The notes under the pieces were generated by a model that saw nothing but the letters and a program-made list of their open reading frames with translations, made no database searches and was not told the origin of the DNA. From contig NW_005434644.1 of NCBI RefSeq assembly GCF_000315625.1, positions 138,044 through 202,043 of the forward strand: DNA of 64,000 nucleotides, in the 5' to 3' direction. Numbering within the stretch: position 1 is the first letter of the stretch; each line of letters opens with the position of its first letter. The DNA is from Guillardia theta CCMP2712. Lineage: Eukaryota; Cryptophyceae; Pyrenomonadales; Geminigeraceae. Made by a program: the position numbers and the translations under genes. Below are positions 44,201 to 54,290 of this stretch, piece after piece.

Positions 44201-47200
44201 TCATGCCGCCAGCACGCCGATGGGTTGGAAGTCAGCCAGCATCTCGTCGGTGTGGATCGCCTTGAAGATCTCCGTCCCATCCTGCGCAGAGAGGAGGCTC
44301 GTCAAAGAGGGAGGACAGGAGGATGAGGCTGAAAGCAGGGGGGAGAGGAGGAAGGAGGAGGGGGAAAAGATGAAGAAAGGGGGAGAAGAGAGTAATGTCC
44401 CCGACGAAGGCGAAGAAAAAGAGGTGGGGGAAGGAGGAGATACGGAGGGATGTGCGGTGGTGGAGGGGGAGAGGACAGAGGAAAGCTGGAAGGGGGGAGG
44501 GGGAAGAGGGAGCGAACTTGCTAGCAGAGGGCACACACCTTTCCTCCGTACTTGAGGATCGCTTCAGCTCCTGCTGGATGCTCGTCCAGGAAGTCTGTAA
44601 AATCGTACACCTGGGATGTTCTAGTCACTTCACCACTATAATCACCAGCTCCAGCTCCAGCTCCAGCTCCAGCTCCTCCTCACCTTCCCCTCGATGGAAA
44701 CCCAGCAGCTGTCTTTAGTCTGGTGCTTTGCCAACTCCTCTTGGCTGATGGTCTTGCTAGCTGGAGACGGCGAAGGAGGAAGGGCTCCCTTTGTTTCCTG
44801 CAAGGATGCCTGCTCCTCCTCCTCCGTGTTTGCGATCGGAAGAGACTGGCCGAGCAATCTTCCGAAGACGACACACTCGCTGCACACAATGTCAGTCAGC
44901 CTCGTCTTTCTCCTGTACTTTCCTATGTGCCCCTTCTGTATCCACTTTGCCCTCCTACCCACTCCCTCCCTCACACCCTGACATGGTGTCCTTACTGGTG
45001 CTGCTGCTGCTGCTCCTCCTCCTCCTCACCTGAGAGCGTTTCCTCCGAGTCTGTTCTTCCCATGAAGACCTCCTATCACCTCCCCTGCCGCGTACAGTCC
45101 ACGGACGACGGACCCGTCCTCCCGCAGGACAGCCCCATGAGCGTTGATGGCGATACCCCCCATGCAGTAGTGGATAACTGGGGTGACGATGCCCGCGTAG
45201 TAGGGTCCTCCTCCAGAAAAGGGGAGGTTGTGAAAGTATTTCTTTCCCCACTCGTCGATGCCCTGAAAGCAGCAGGAAGAGAACAACGGGGAGAAGAAGG
45301 AGGGAGGGAGAGAGAGGAGGAGGAGGAGGAAGAGGAAGAAGTTTCAGTGTTTTGCCCGACCTGTAAGGTATCTCCAACTTCTGAGCTCTGCAACCCCTCT
45401 ATCCCCCCACCTATCAGCATACCTTGGCTCCATCCTCGTCATACTTCTTCATGGTTTGCTGCAGCATCTCCTGGTTCACTTTGCCTTCCCAGAAACTCCA
45501 AGCTGCACATCAGGTGATGAGCACGAAGAAACGAGAATGAGCGATGAGCGATGCGCAGCAAGAGAGAGCAGGGCACTGAGCCAGAAAAAGAGAACAAGGA
45601 AAAGGATGAGCAGGAGGTGAGGAGGAGACAGAAGGATGCAGGACAAGGGCAAGAGCAGGAGGAGCACTTCACCTGCAAGTTGTTCGAGCGTATCGAACTT
45701 GACAAGTAGCTCCTTCCTCGTGTACAGCTCGATGTGCTTTTTGGCCTTGATCGCTCCCTGTGCGACGAGTCAGACCAGCATGAAAAGAGTCGTAGCCATG
45801 TGAGAAGAAACATGAAGAAACATCAGGGGTAGCGGCTTGTGAGGGGTTTTGATAGCAGAGGATAAAGGGCCAGGGGAGAGATAGATATGAAAGAGAAAGT
45901 GGTGGTAGTGGTACCGAGGGATGATGATGATCATCATGATGATGATACAAGGAGGTGGGGGGGAAGGTGGTGGTGGTGGTGGAGGAGGAGGAGGAGGAGG
46001 AGGAGGAGGAGGAGGAGGAGTGCTTCATGCTAGGTCACAACCTTCCCGTTGACGACCAGGGCGAACTTGAGATTTTCCCCGTCTACCTCAAGCATTCTTC
46101 CTGTCACGTAGTCGCGGGTTCCAAGCTCGTCGGCGAATCGTTTTCCAGCTGGAGGAAGGGATCAGAGGAACACACGAGACAAGGGAGGAGACAGAGGCGG
46201 AGGAGGCGGAGGAGGAAAAGGTACGTCGGTGGAAGTGAGGAACGAGAAATTCTCTGCTTACTTCGATCCAACAGGATTCCTCCTTCTCCTCGTAGAATTT
46301 CCGCGCAGAGAGTCTTCACCTTGTTGTGCGGATCTGCGGGGTTGTGGAAGCCGGTGGGGTGAACCTGCAGGAAAGTGAGCGAAAGTGCAGACAATGGGTA
46401 GAGAAGCATGCAGCAGGGAGGGAACGAGGATCGAAGAGGAAGAGGATGTAGTTTGCAGAAAGGGAAGGGAGGCAAATCAGAAATCATGAGCTCGATATCT
46501 GTATTCCTGACCTGCACATCGTTGAGGTCTACAGTCTTCGCCTTGATCGCCATGGCAAGTTTATGTCCGTCCCCAGTGGTTCCCTTGTTGTTGGTGGTAG
46601 CATATCTGACGAGGAGTGAGACGATGCGGGGGAGAAGAAGTGAGAAAACGAAGAATGAAGGAGAGGGGGGGGGGGGAGGGGGGGGGGAGCCGCCACTGAG
46701 GCTGCACATAACTCGCGAACAGCGTGAGGGAGAGAAAGAGGGGGGGAGAGGGAGAGGGAGGGAGGGAGGGAGGGAGGGAGGGAGGGGGAGAGTAAAAGAG
46801 AGGAGAGGAGGAGGGAGAGGAGGCAACGCCAAAAACTCACTTGAGAAGGTCAGGGCGATATTGCTTCAGCAGAGAAGTGTTGGTGTAGTCGCTCGCGTAA
46901 CCCCCTGTTGCGATGATGACGTTGCGGGAGTAGAGCTTGCCCTTGCTGCCCTTCTCCTCCTTCCCTCCCACCACCTCGTACTCCACACCCACGACAGCAG
47001 CTCCGTCCTCCTCCGTGATAAGCTTCGTTGCGCTCGTCCACTTCATCAGCCGGAACCTCCCGCTGCCGTCCTCAAGGTACTTCTCCAGCTGCTTCTGGAT
47101 GGCGAAGATGATGGCACTTCCAGCTAGACCCGAGGAGGGGCGGTGAGTCCTCGGCTTCGAATGCCCTCCCATCTGCCCCACCAGGTCGAGGTTGAGGTGC

Positions 47201-49713
47201 TCCTTCAGCCGGTACCGCAGCCATGCGAGCGAGTCCACACTTCCCTCTGTGAGAACGGGGATCAATGGGTTGTCTCCTCGCCCTGCCGCCTTCACCACGT
47301 CCTGAGTGAAGAGCTCCACACTGTCCCCGCTCTTGGTGTCGTTCACGTCAACCGCGTTCACTCCCGAGGAGGCCCAGGCGCTGTTCCCGCCAAGATGCCC
47401 CTGCTTCTCCAGCACCACTACGCTTCCTCCTCGATCCAGCAGCGTCAGAGCCGCCGACAACCCGGCCAGACCTCCTCCGATCACAATCGCGTCGACTGCA
47501 TCAGAGACAGCAGCACGGACCTCGCTGCCCATCAGTGCCGCTTCCTTGGAGTAACGTGCCGCGTGCTCCAGGAAGCGCTGGCTGTTGAAGGAGGCGTAGT
47601 GCTTGGCAAGCAGGAGCAGAGATTCGTCCTTGACCAGCAACCTGTCGATCACCGCGTCCTCAGTGCGCGAGTCAATCGCTCCTTTCCTCGCCTGGGAGGC
47701 GACAGCAGACAGCGCGAGGTCCAAGAGGTTGTACGATTCTTGAGGTGGGATGGAACTTACGGTCGAACTTCTTGTTGGCGCCCCAGAGCGAGCTGGCGCA
47801 GGAGCAGGAGGGGACGGGGGGGAGGGGACTTGCGCAGGGGGAGCAGGCTGGTTCATGACCTTCTCGTCGAGCACATCTCCCTTGTAGAGCAGCTGATGCT
47901 CATAGAACTTGGTGGTAAGGCGAGGGACCGCAATGATCGCGTGCGAGAACTTGTGCAGGGTGTTGAAGAGCGCGACGAGCTCCGGCCGGGAGAGCGAGGT
48001 CGAGATGAGCTGCTCAGGGATGAGGAGGATCTTGAGGGCAGTCCCCAGCCCCAGCAGCTGGAGCTTCCCATGCAGCTTGCACTTCTGGCACGAGATGCAG
48101 TCCATGACCTCGGAGATATTGTGGAACACTCCCTTGAACTGGCTCTTGAGGGACTTCTGGACCTCTGACTCCTCCCCGTCAGACTTGAACATGATCTGCT
48201 CGTCGAAGGCCTCGAACACGTGCGAGCAGGAGGCCAGCAGGTGGGAGTCTAGAAGCCTCTGCACGAGGAGGGAGGTCCTTTTGTCTTCTGCAATCTCCCC
48301 GACGGAGAAGGGGAAGTTGTAGAGGTAGGGAGCAGCCTTCCTCAGCGCCCGCAGCAGCACCACGAACGCGAAGTGAAGGTTCTTGAGCCTCTCCGGGTTG
48401 GCTCCGTAGTGGTTCATGAAGCGATCAAGGTTCGGCTCCCACTTGTCCCTCTTCCCCTTCACTGGGGGATAGTACTGCTCCGAGATGTGGATGTTGATGG
48501 ACGCGTGCATCCCCGAGAGCATACGGTACAGGACTCGCTCCTCGTAGCACATCTCGTGCAACGACCCGAGCTTGTCGAAGCAGTTCTCATCATAGATCGC
48601 GTTCCACACGTGGGATCCGTTGTATCCCGTCCACCGCTCCGGGTTCAGCTGGAGATTCACGTACTCTGATGCGAGACTCGGTCATCGACATCCTCCCACG
48701 GAACTCTCGCATCACCTGTGCTGTTCGTCGGGATCTTGTGGCAGATGTCGAGCCAGTACTCGGGGAGGGCAGGGTCGTCGCAGACCTTGCTCTCACCATC
48801 CAACAGCTTCTTCTCGTCGTTGGAGATCGTCTTATCCACTAGGTTAGTGATGGGGGGCATGAAACCTCCGAAGAGTCCCTGAAGCACCAAGTCACTAATC
48901 TCACGCCTTGCACACTCCAGCACTTGACCGGGGGTGGAGCATTGAACCCAATCTTCTTCTCCCCGACCTGTCCCATCGTTCATAGCTCGCCTCCCAACGC
49001 ACCAACTGTTTACCTTCCCTCCTCCAGACAGATCTAGATCGCACTGCTTCTTTCCCTTGGGCTTCACTCCTTCCACCTCTTCCCCGGCTCCAGCAGCCGC
49101 CTCACCAGTTGCAGAGGAGTTGCACTTGGCTTCTGAAACAGCCTGCAAACAGGGTGTCAACTATCATGTTGTCCCAGTGGTGTCGAAACACAAGAAAGGG
49201 AACTATTCTCCTTTATTGAGACGAACCTTGGTCCAAAACTTGCACTTTCCTTCCAAGTTTATCTGGAGAAGACGAAAATAGGTTGTATTGACAAGCTGCC
49301 AAAGCAAACAATCAACACGACAATGACCAGGATGAGGTGAAACTAGTGCAATGCACCTCAGAGAGAATCGAATGCAGCTGCTGCGAGTTTGCCTTCTCAA
49401 CCGCTTCAACGTCGCACTGAGCATCATCGACAGGTCCTGTTGCTAACAGTCACTGCGAGGCATGTCAGGGCTCAAAGAGTTTGCCTGAAGGCACGCATCC
49501 GAACTCGTGTTTCACCGCCCATGTTGGGACTTTCTGAGGGCCCCAGGTCAAAAGAACGCGTCTGCGAGCATTGAAACATCTTACTGTGGATGAAACTTCA
49601 GCCTCGGCTACTGCTAGCACAAGGAGCAAACAGGCAAGGCCTGCCAAACGGCATCAGACAAGATCAGCACGAGATTACTGGCTCTGCTTACCACAACAGG
49701 CTTTCATGGCCAT
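44201..49713 (-). CDS. ERO1 thiol oxidase - fumarate reductase - cytochrome b5 fusion
   Basis: One gene, about 20 exons. Exon 1 (49692-49713) and exon 2 (49585-49640) encode a signal peptide (MAMKACCGLACLLLVLAVAE). ERO1 part: FGCVPSGPVDDAQCDVEAV, LVNTTYFRLLQINLEGKCKF, LVDKTISNDEKK, YVNLQLNPERWTGYNG, WNAIYDENCF and the redox triad CISCQKCKLHGKLQLLGLG. A Pro/Ala linker follows. Fumarate reductase part (OSM1/FRD-like, FAD): AIVIGGGLAGLSAALTLLD, LEKQGHLGGNSAWASSG, NNKGTTGDGHKLAMAI, VHPTGFHNP, AEILRGEGGILL, GKRFADELGTRDYVTG, AINAHGAVLREDGSV and GLYAAGEVIGGLHGKNRLGG. Cytochrome b5 part: HQTKDSCWVSIEGK, VYDFTDFLDEHPAGAEAIL, FKAIHTDEMLADFQPIGVL, with both haem His. ERO1 and the FAD domain share one uninterrupted exon (46841-48665), so the fusion is not an annotation artefact. 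No ER-retention tetrapeptide is seen. Electrons from Cys via FAD to fumarate is the inferred route. The ERO1 exons at 48.8-49.15 kb are provisional. Confidence 0.9.
44641..44680. repeat. CAGCTC hexamer repeat in an intron of the ERO1 fusion gene
   Basis: CAGCTC repeated about six times between the two exons of the cytochrome b5 domain. Confidence 0.8.
45975..46020. repeat. GGT/GGA trinucleotide repeat in an intron
   Basis: GGTGGT then GGA units, inside the fumarate reductase part of the fusion gene, following the exon FALVVNGK. Confidence 0.85.
46668..46790. repeat. Poly-G and GGGA repeats in an intron
   Basis: Two G runs (46668-46688) and GGGA units (46755-46786) between exons ending RPDLLK and starting YATTNNKG. 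On the transcript strand this is a long pyrimidine tract before the acceptor. Confidence 0.85.
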
Positions 49714-50633
49714 AGTGTGTGAGCCTTGTAATCCACACGTTATGCCAACTGATGACAAAAATGTAAGAGGGAACATTGTCAGGCTCTATCAATGGGCGGG
49801 AAAAATAATCGAGTGCACACGAACAACTCCTGATTTGAATTCAACGAAAACGATTTGAAAGGTCCAAACATGTATGTCATGTAAGGTCCCAGATCACTAT
49901 GTTCCCGTATCCGAGAATCGCAGCTCATGAACACATGCGAATCTCTTTGCTGCACGTGTCAGATCTCTATCTCTCTCCGCTTCTCCGCTACTTACTGGGT
50001 CCGCCAAACTCTATGGCAACGATGCAATGTGCACCACAAATCACATCGTGTGCTCCAACAGGCAATCATCTTCCCCGCGAGCATTAAGTCTGATCGATTC
50101 TACCTCTCGAACCCTCTCCGTCCTCCTCCCGTCTCTCCTCCCCTTCCCCCTTCCTCTCCTCCTCTTCTTTCTCCTCCTTGCCCTGCCATGTCTTCCATCC
50201 CACCAAGCCACATGGCCTCATCAAACTTGGAGTACCCCACCCCAGTTCTGTATCACCACCTACCCTCCTCCATTCCCAGCCTCACAAGTACCCCGTTTAG
50301 AATCTAACTACCCACCCCGTGCTTTTACACTTCAAATGCACCTTCAATCAAGTTCTACCTACCTTTCATCAATATTGTATGAGAATACTACCGGTGCGCA
50401 TTTAATTATCTACCACCCCACCCACTCTAGGATGTCTTGACACATAAAACATCTTCTCTCTACCCGGTCTGGTTTTTCCTACTACCCACCCCCCTTTTCC
50501 CTACTACCCACCCCCTATTCACCCCCTGGCATGTCCAAACAACTCATAATAAAACCTTGACTTGAAATACCCCTTCTATTCTCATTTGATTGAGGGGTGG
50601 AGGTACTCAAACTTGAGAGAACTTCTAGCTCAT
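49714..50633. other. Intergenic region with C-rich repeated words
   Basis: 5' flank of the ERO1 fusion, then 50230-50560 with at least five copies of CTACCCACCCC-like words (50308, 50411, 50481, 50500 and similar). Open frames are Pro/Ser-rich. No supported gene or specific promoter element. Confidence 0.5.
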
Positions 50634-50664
50634 CGTACTGATTTTTAACTTATCTTTGAGTAAA
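50634..50664 (+). repeat. Dispersed 31-bp repeat, copy 2
   Basis: Differs from 37805-37835 at one base (T for A after ACTTA). Immediately precedes a GC-rich island. Confidence 0.85.
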
Positions 50665-50689
50665 GATTCTAGCTCGGGATGGTGCGGCT

Positions 50690-51720
50690 TGAAGGTGGGG
50701 TGGGTGACGTGGAACTTGGAACCCGGGCCTCCGACTCGGAAGCCCGGCGACCGTATGCCGGACCATCGGACGGACTCCCCGAGTCCGGGAGTTGGCAAGC
50801 CCGGTGAAGGCCGGGCCTGCGCGGCCGGGTAACTTAAGTTCCGTGACGCCGCCGCCCGGCGCTGTGAGTCCGATCACTGTCAGTGACCTTCCGGCCGGGG
50901 GGCCTTCGCGGCCGCCGGGCCGCCCGGCGGCCACGGCCCCGCCGGCTCAACTTTCGAAGTCAGTTCGGAAGGGCCTTTCGCCGACGGTCAAGACTCACTG
51001 GCCAGTGAGTGATGGCACTAAGCAAGTTTCTTTACTCAAAGTTCAAGCCGCTGGAAGTTTGGAGAAAATTGAACTCGGCGCCGTCCCGGTCCCCCGCCGG
51101 AACTCAAAGCTTGAAGGGCCGACGGTTCAGTGAACAGGCTTGAAGTTCGGCCAGCCTCCCTGCCGGCCGGGCACTGCACCGGGCTGCGGCAGGCCATGAA
51201 AGTTGGCAACCGTTGCCAACTTGACGGCCGGTGACCGCCGCCAGCCTGCCAGCGCCGCCGCCGGGGCTGACAGTGCCAACTCTGGCAGTGAGCCCGGCGA
51301 GTCACGCGGCCCCGGCCCGCCGGAGTGCCAGGGCGGCACAGGCCCCCGAACTTACCGTAGCCTTAGCGGCCGCCCGGCCGAGAGTCAGACTGCTCGGAGG
51401 CTCACCGTCACTGCCGTAGTGCGGCCGCCGCGCGCGGAGCCTCAGGGAGCCCGCGGCACTGTACGGTCAGGCTGGCCCGGCCGGGCGGCCGCGATGATAA
51501 GCCTTGCCGCAGTGCCGCCGGCTCAGCTACCCGGCTGTTGGTACGGTGGCCGGCCAGTACTACTCAGCCTGGCAGTGAGGCTACCGTACCGTAAGTCGAT
51601 AGGACTCTCGTGCAATGAGGTCGGACCAAGTTTTGAATTTTCATACTGATATGGCACTCAGGCGGCTCCGAGTGCAGTGAGCGCCGGGCTGGCGAGTCTT
51701 GATGCCGCGCTGAAACAAAT
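50690..51720. other. GC-rich palindromic-word island 7, the longest in the window
   Basis: About 1 kb of GGCC, CCGG, GGACTCC, AACTTG, CAGTGA and GCCGCC words. It includes TTTACTCAAAGTT at 51031, the inverse of the ACTTTGAGTAAA in the 31-bp repeat. Frames on all strands are Gly/Pro/Ala/Arg-rich and overlap heavily, so none is taken as a gene. AT-richer DNA without features follows to 52390, apart from the polyadenylation-type signal listed separately. Confidence 0.6.
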
Positions 51721-52350
51721 CTGTTCATATCGTTGATCATTTTTAGTCATGATTATTCAAGCATTCTATGTCAGGAACTCAGTGAGATACAACGGTGATC
51801 ATCGGATTTCACTTCCGAATGTACTCTAACACTGCCAGTCGACGGCCAGTGACCGATGGTGAACGTGTATGAATACTACTATTTCAACAGCGGCGGGAAC
51901 TTCCGAAGGTTGACGTGGAGCGCAAGTCTGAATCAGCTTCACTCAGATAACAATACCGTTACGGCAAGTATCATAGTAAGGAATCATTGCCGTAGGACCG
52001 TTGCTTGCTCCGAGCCTCGGACTGCACCGTATCAAACTCAGCCGCCTTAAGTTGGCAACCCCAGTACCAAGAATTAGGGGCACAGTAATGAAAGTCGGCT
52101 TCGCAACAAACAGGAATGGTCTTGGTGTCATTGCAATTTATTCTTTTGCGGCCTGATCTGACTTCAAACTCCGTGTGCCTGCGGCGATGGGCACTTTACG
52201 ACTCATCCACGACTGATTTTCCTTCATTTCCCTAACTTGACAATGGCAGGACCAAACACATAACACATTACTCGTATCATAATTTTCGAGGGAAGCACAA
52301 GAGAACCATAACTTTGAAGAGCACATCTCGAAATCATTGGAAAAGAATAA

Positions 52351-52356
52351 TTTATT
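52351..52356 (-). promoter_or_regulatory. Polyadenylation-type signal AATAAA (minus strand)
   Basis: TTTATT on the plus strand, 37 nt beyond the stop codon of the minus-strand gene at 52393. Confidence 0.45.
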
Positions 52357-52392
52357 ACAAATGCAGAAAGAATCTATTGTACACAAGTGAGG

Positions 52393-52737
52393 TTATCTGA
52401 GCACGGTGTGAGCTGCATCAGTGAAGAGCAGTCCAGCTTCACTTCCAAGCTCATCAACGATCTCCTTCATCCTCTTGTGGGACATTTCTCCTTCGCAGAT
52501 TGAGTGCCGTGATCTCAAGATATCGTGCGATCCGTGAAACGAGCATTCCGAGGTTGGAGTTTCTGGTCTAGATTCTTCGCATGACATTCTTGAAGCACAT
52601 CTTGAGGAGTCTCTTGAGCTGTGGTTCGATGCCAACCAGTTGTTGGCCTCGTCGCGTCCACAGGTGCGCATAAGTTCTTCAAAGAAGTAGAGCTCAACCA
52701 GGCTGGTTGTAGAATCGTGGGATCTTCGCTGAGGCAT
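52393..52737 (-). CDS. Small Ser-rich single-exon protein, unrecognised
   Basis: 114 residues from the ATG at 52737 (MPQRRSHDSTTSLVELYFFE). The middle is Ser/Arg/Cys-rich (HSSRDSSRCASRMSCEESRP) and the C-terminus is helical and acidic (HKRMKEIVDELGSEAGLLF). No signal or membrane segment. The frame extends upstream to 52776, but that start adds only a hydrophobic stub. A plus-strand TTTATT just beyond the stop gives an AATAAA on the gene strand. The size and style recall the 39444 gene, and both sit next to GC-rich islands. Function unknown; could still be a chance frame. Confidence 0.45.
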   Translation of the reverse strand: MPQRRSHDSTTSLVELYFFEELMRTCGRDEANNWLASNHSSRDSSRCASRMSCEESRPETPTSECSFHGSHDILRSRHSICEGEMSHKRMKEIVDELGSEAGLLFTDAAHTVLR

Positions 52738-53720
52738 CAAGATAACTGGCGGTAAGGAAGTGGATAGAGCGAGCAAGAAGGCAAGGGGCTGGGTCAGGTC
52801 AGGTCTTTCAAGGCACCGAGCGTGGCTGGGTGGCGGTGGAGAGAAGCGATGATTTGTTGCAAGGAGGTAGTGGATTTATAGGAGAAGGCTGACACCACCC
52901 ACCCATAAATTCCATCATTTTACAACACATGTAGATTGGGTCATGGAGTACGTGCTGACAATCAGTCCGTGCCTCAGCCATGAATCATCGCTACCACCCC
53001 CACCCCACACAACACCCCAAATAAATATAGTCAGAGGTCTTTAAATGCAAGGGGTGCACTTCGAGAAATATCGGCGGACGATCATTTCGGAGAAACTGAG
53101 GGTAAATTTAGGTGCAAGGGGTCCGAGCAACGACGAAAAAGATTTATTTCGATACTAGAGTTATTTTGTACAGGGGTAGGGTGTTGCAGTGCAAGCCACG
53201 GATGGGGGATCAGAGGATACCCTCCTAGTCTTATTGATCTATTTGAACATGATGTTATGAAAGGAACGAAAGACGTAGATGATAAAAAGGGCAATGCTCA
53301 TGAGGGGGTGGGTGGTCAAAGTTGCTGACACATCAATGCATTCGATCACGTCGTGGAGTTGCAGGAGCACCTCTAGACCAGGGCCAAAAGTACCCCTGCC
53401 TCTCCTGCTTATCTCCTCGTAAAAGGCACGGGTCATTGCTGACACAGCTATGTGGTAAGGATGACCGAGCCCATAAAACCACCGAAACCATAAATTCAAA
53501 TATCTTTATGAACTTTGAACTCTTATTTGAAAGTTTCAAATCAGTTTTGATACTGAAATCGGGAGTTAAAGTGGCATTGCAGATAGAGTCATGAGCTCAA
53601 GGAGGTAACGTGACTGTGGACATGTGCGGATCCTCTAAAGCTGAGCCACTACTGCTGCCCCATAAAACTCTTCGAAATCACTTCTAGCGCCCAAGGTAAA
53701 TCTTATTCGGCTGCCCTCCA
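52738..53720. other. Intergenic region
   Basis: Contains CCACCCACCC words near 52890 and CACCCCCACCCCAC near 52990, and short frames without features. No repeat array or RNA gene recognised. Confidence 0.45.
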
Positions 53721-53724
53721 GAAG

Positions 53725-54235
53725 ATCGGACTCCAGGTGGCAACGCCCGGCGGCCCCCGGGCCAACAAGTTGGGGCGCGGCCGGGCGCCGGGCCGGGCCG
53801 GGCAACTTGCGGCAGTGCCAAGTTGGCCCACACTGCCGCCGCGTGTTCAGGTCACGCGGGCGATACGGCACGCCCGCGGCATGATCACCGTCACTGCACT
53901 AGCAGGCGATACTCACGCCGGGTGCCGCAGTGCGGCCGCCGGGGCCCGGCGCCGGGCCCCGGCGGGGCAACCGTCCGAGTCGGCCCCGCGCAGCCCAACT
54001 TTTGCCCGGGTCACCGGGTGGCGGCCGCAGCCGCCTCAGCCTGCGCCCCGGACGCTCCGAGGCTCCTCGGCGCCGCTGCCAATGCGCCGCGCGGCACAGT
54101 GACGGTAAGTAACTTTAAGTTCAGGCCACGGTTCAACCGTTCAATCATTCATTAGACGGTCCGACCGTACGGCCCGCCGGTGACCGTCACGCCACGGTGG
54201 CCGGGGCGTCAGTGTACAAGGCTCCCCGGCAGAGC
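53725..54235. other. GC-rich palindromic-word island 8
   Basis: GGCCGGGC, GCCGCC and GGCGCCGGGC words followed by ACGGTCCGACCGT and GGTGACCGTCAC, which are near-perfect inverted words. It ends about 55 bp from the stop of the Zn2Cys6 gene. Confidence 0.6.
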
Positions 54236-54290
54236 TAACTTAATTACACCCAACTTGGCAAGCTGAGGAGGGAAGCGAACTGAAGAAATA

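Noticed and set aside
46104-46832. 242-codon frame with Pro/Leu/Ser runs
   Set aside because: It includes two true exons of the fusion gene but also runs through poly-G and GGGA introns. Not a separate gene.
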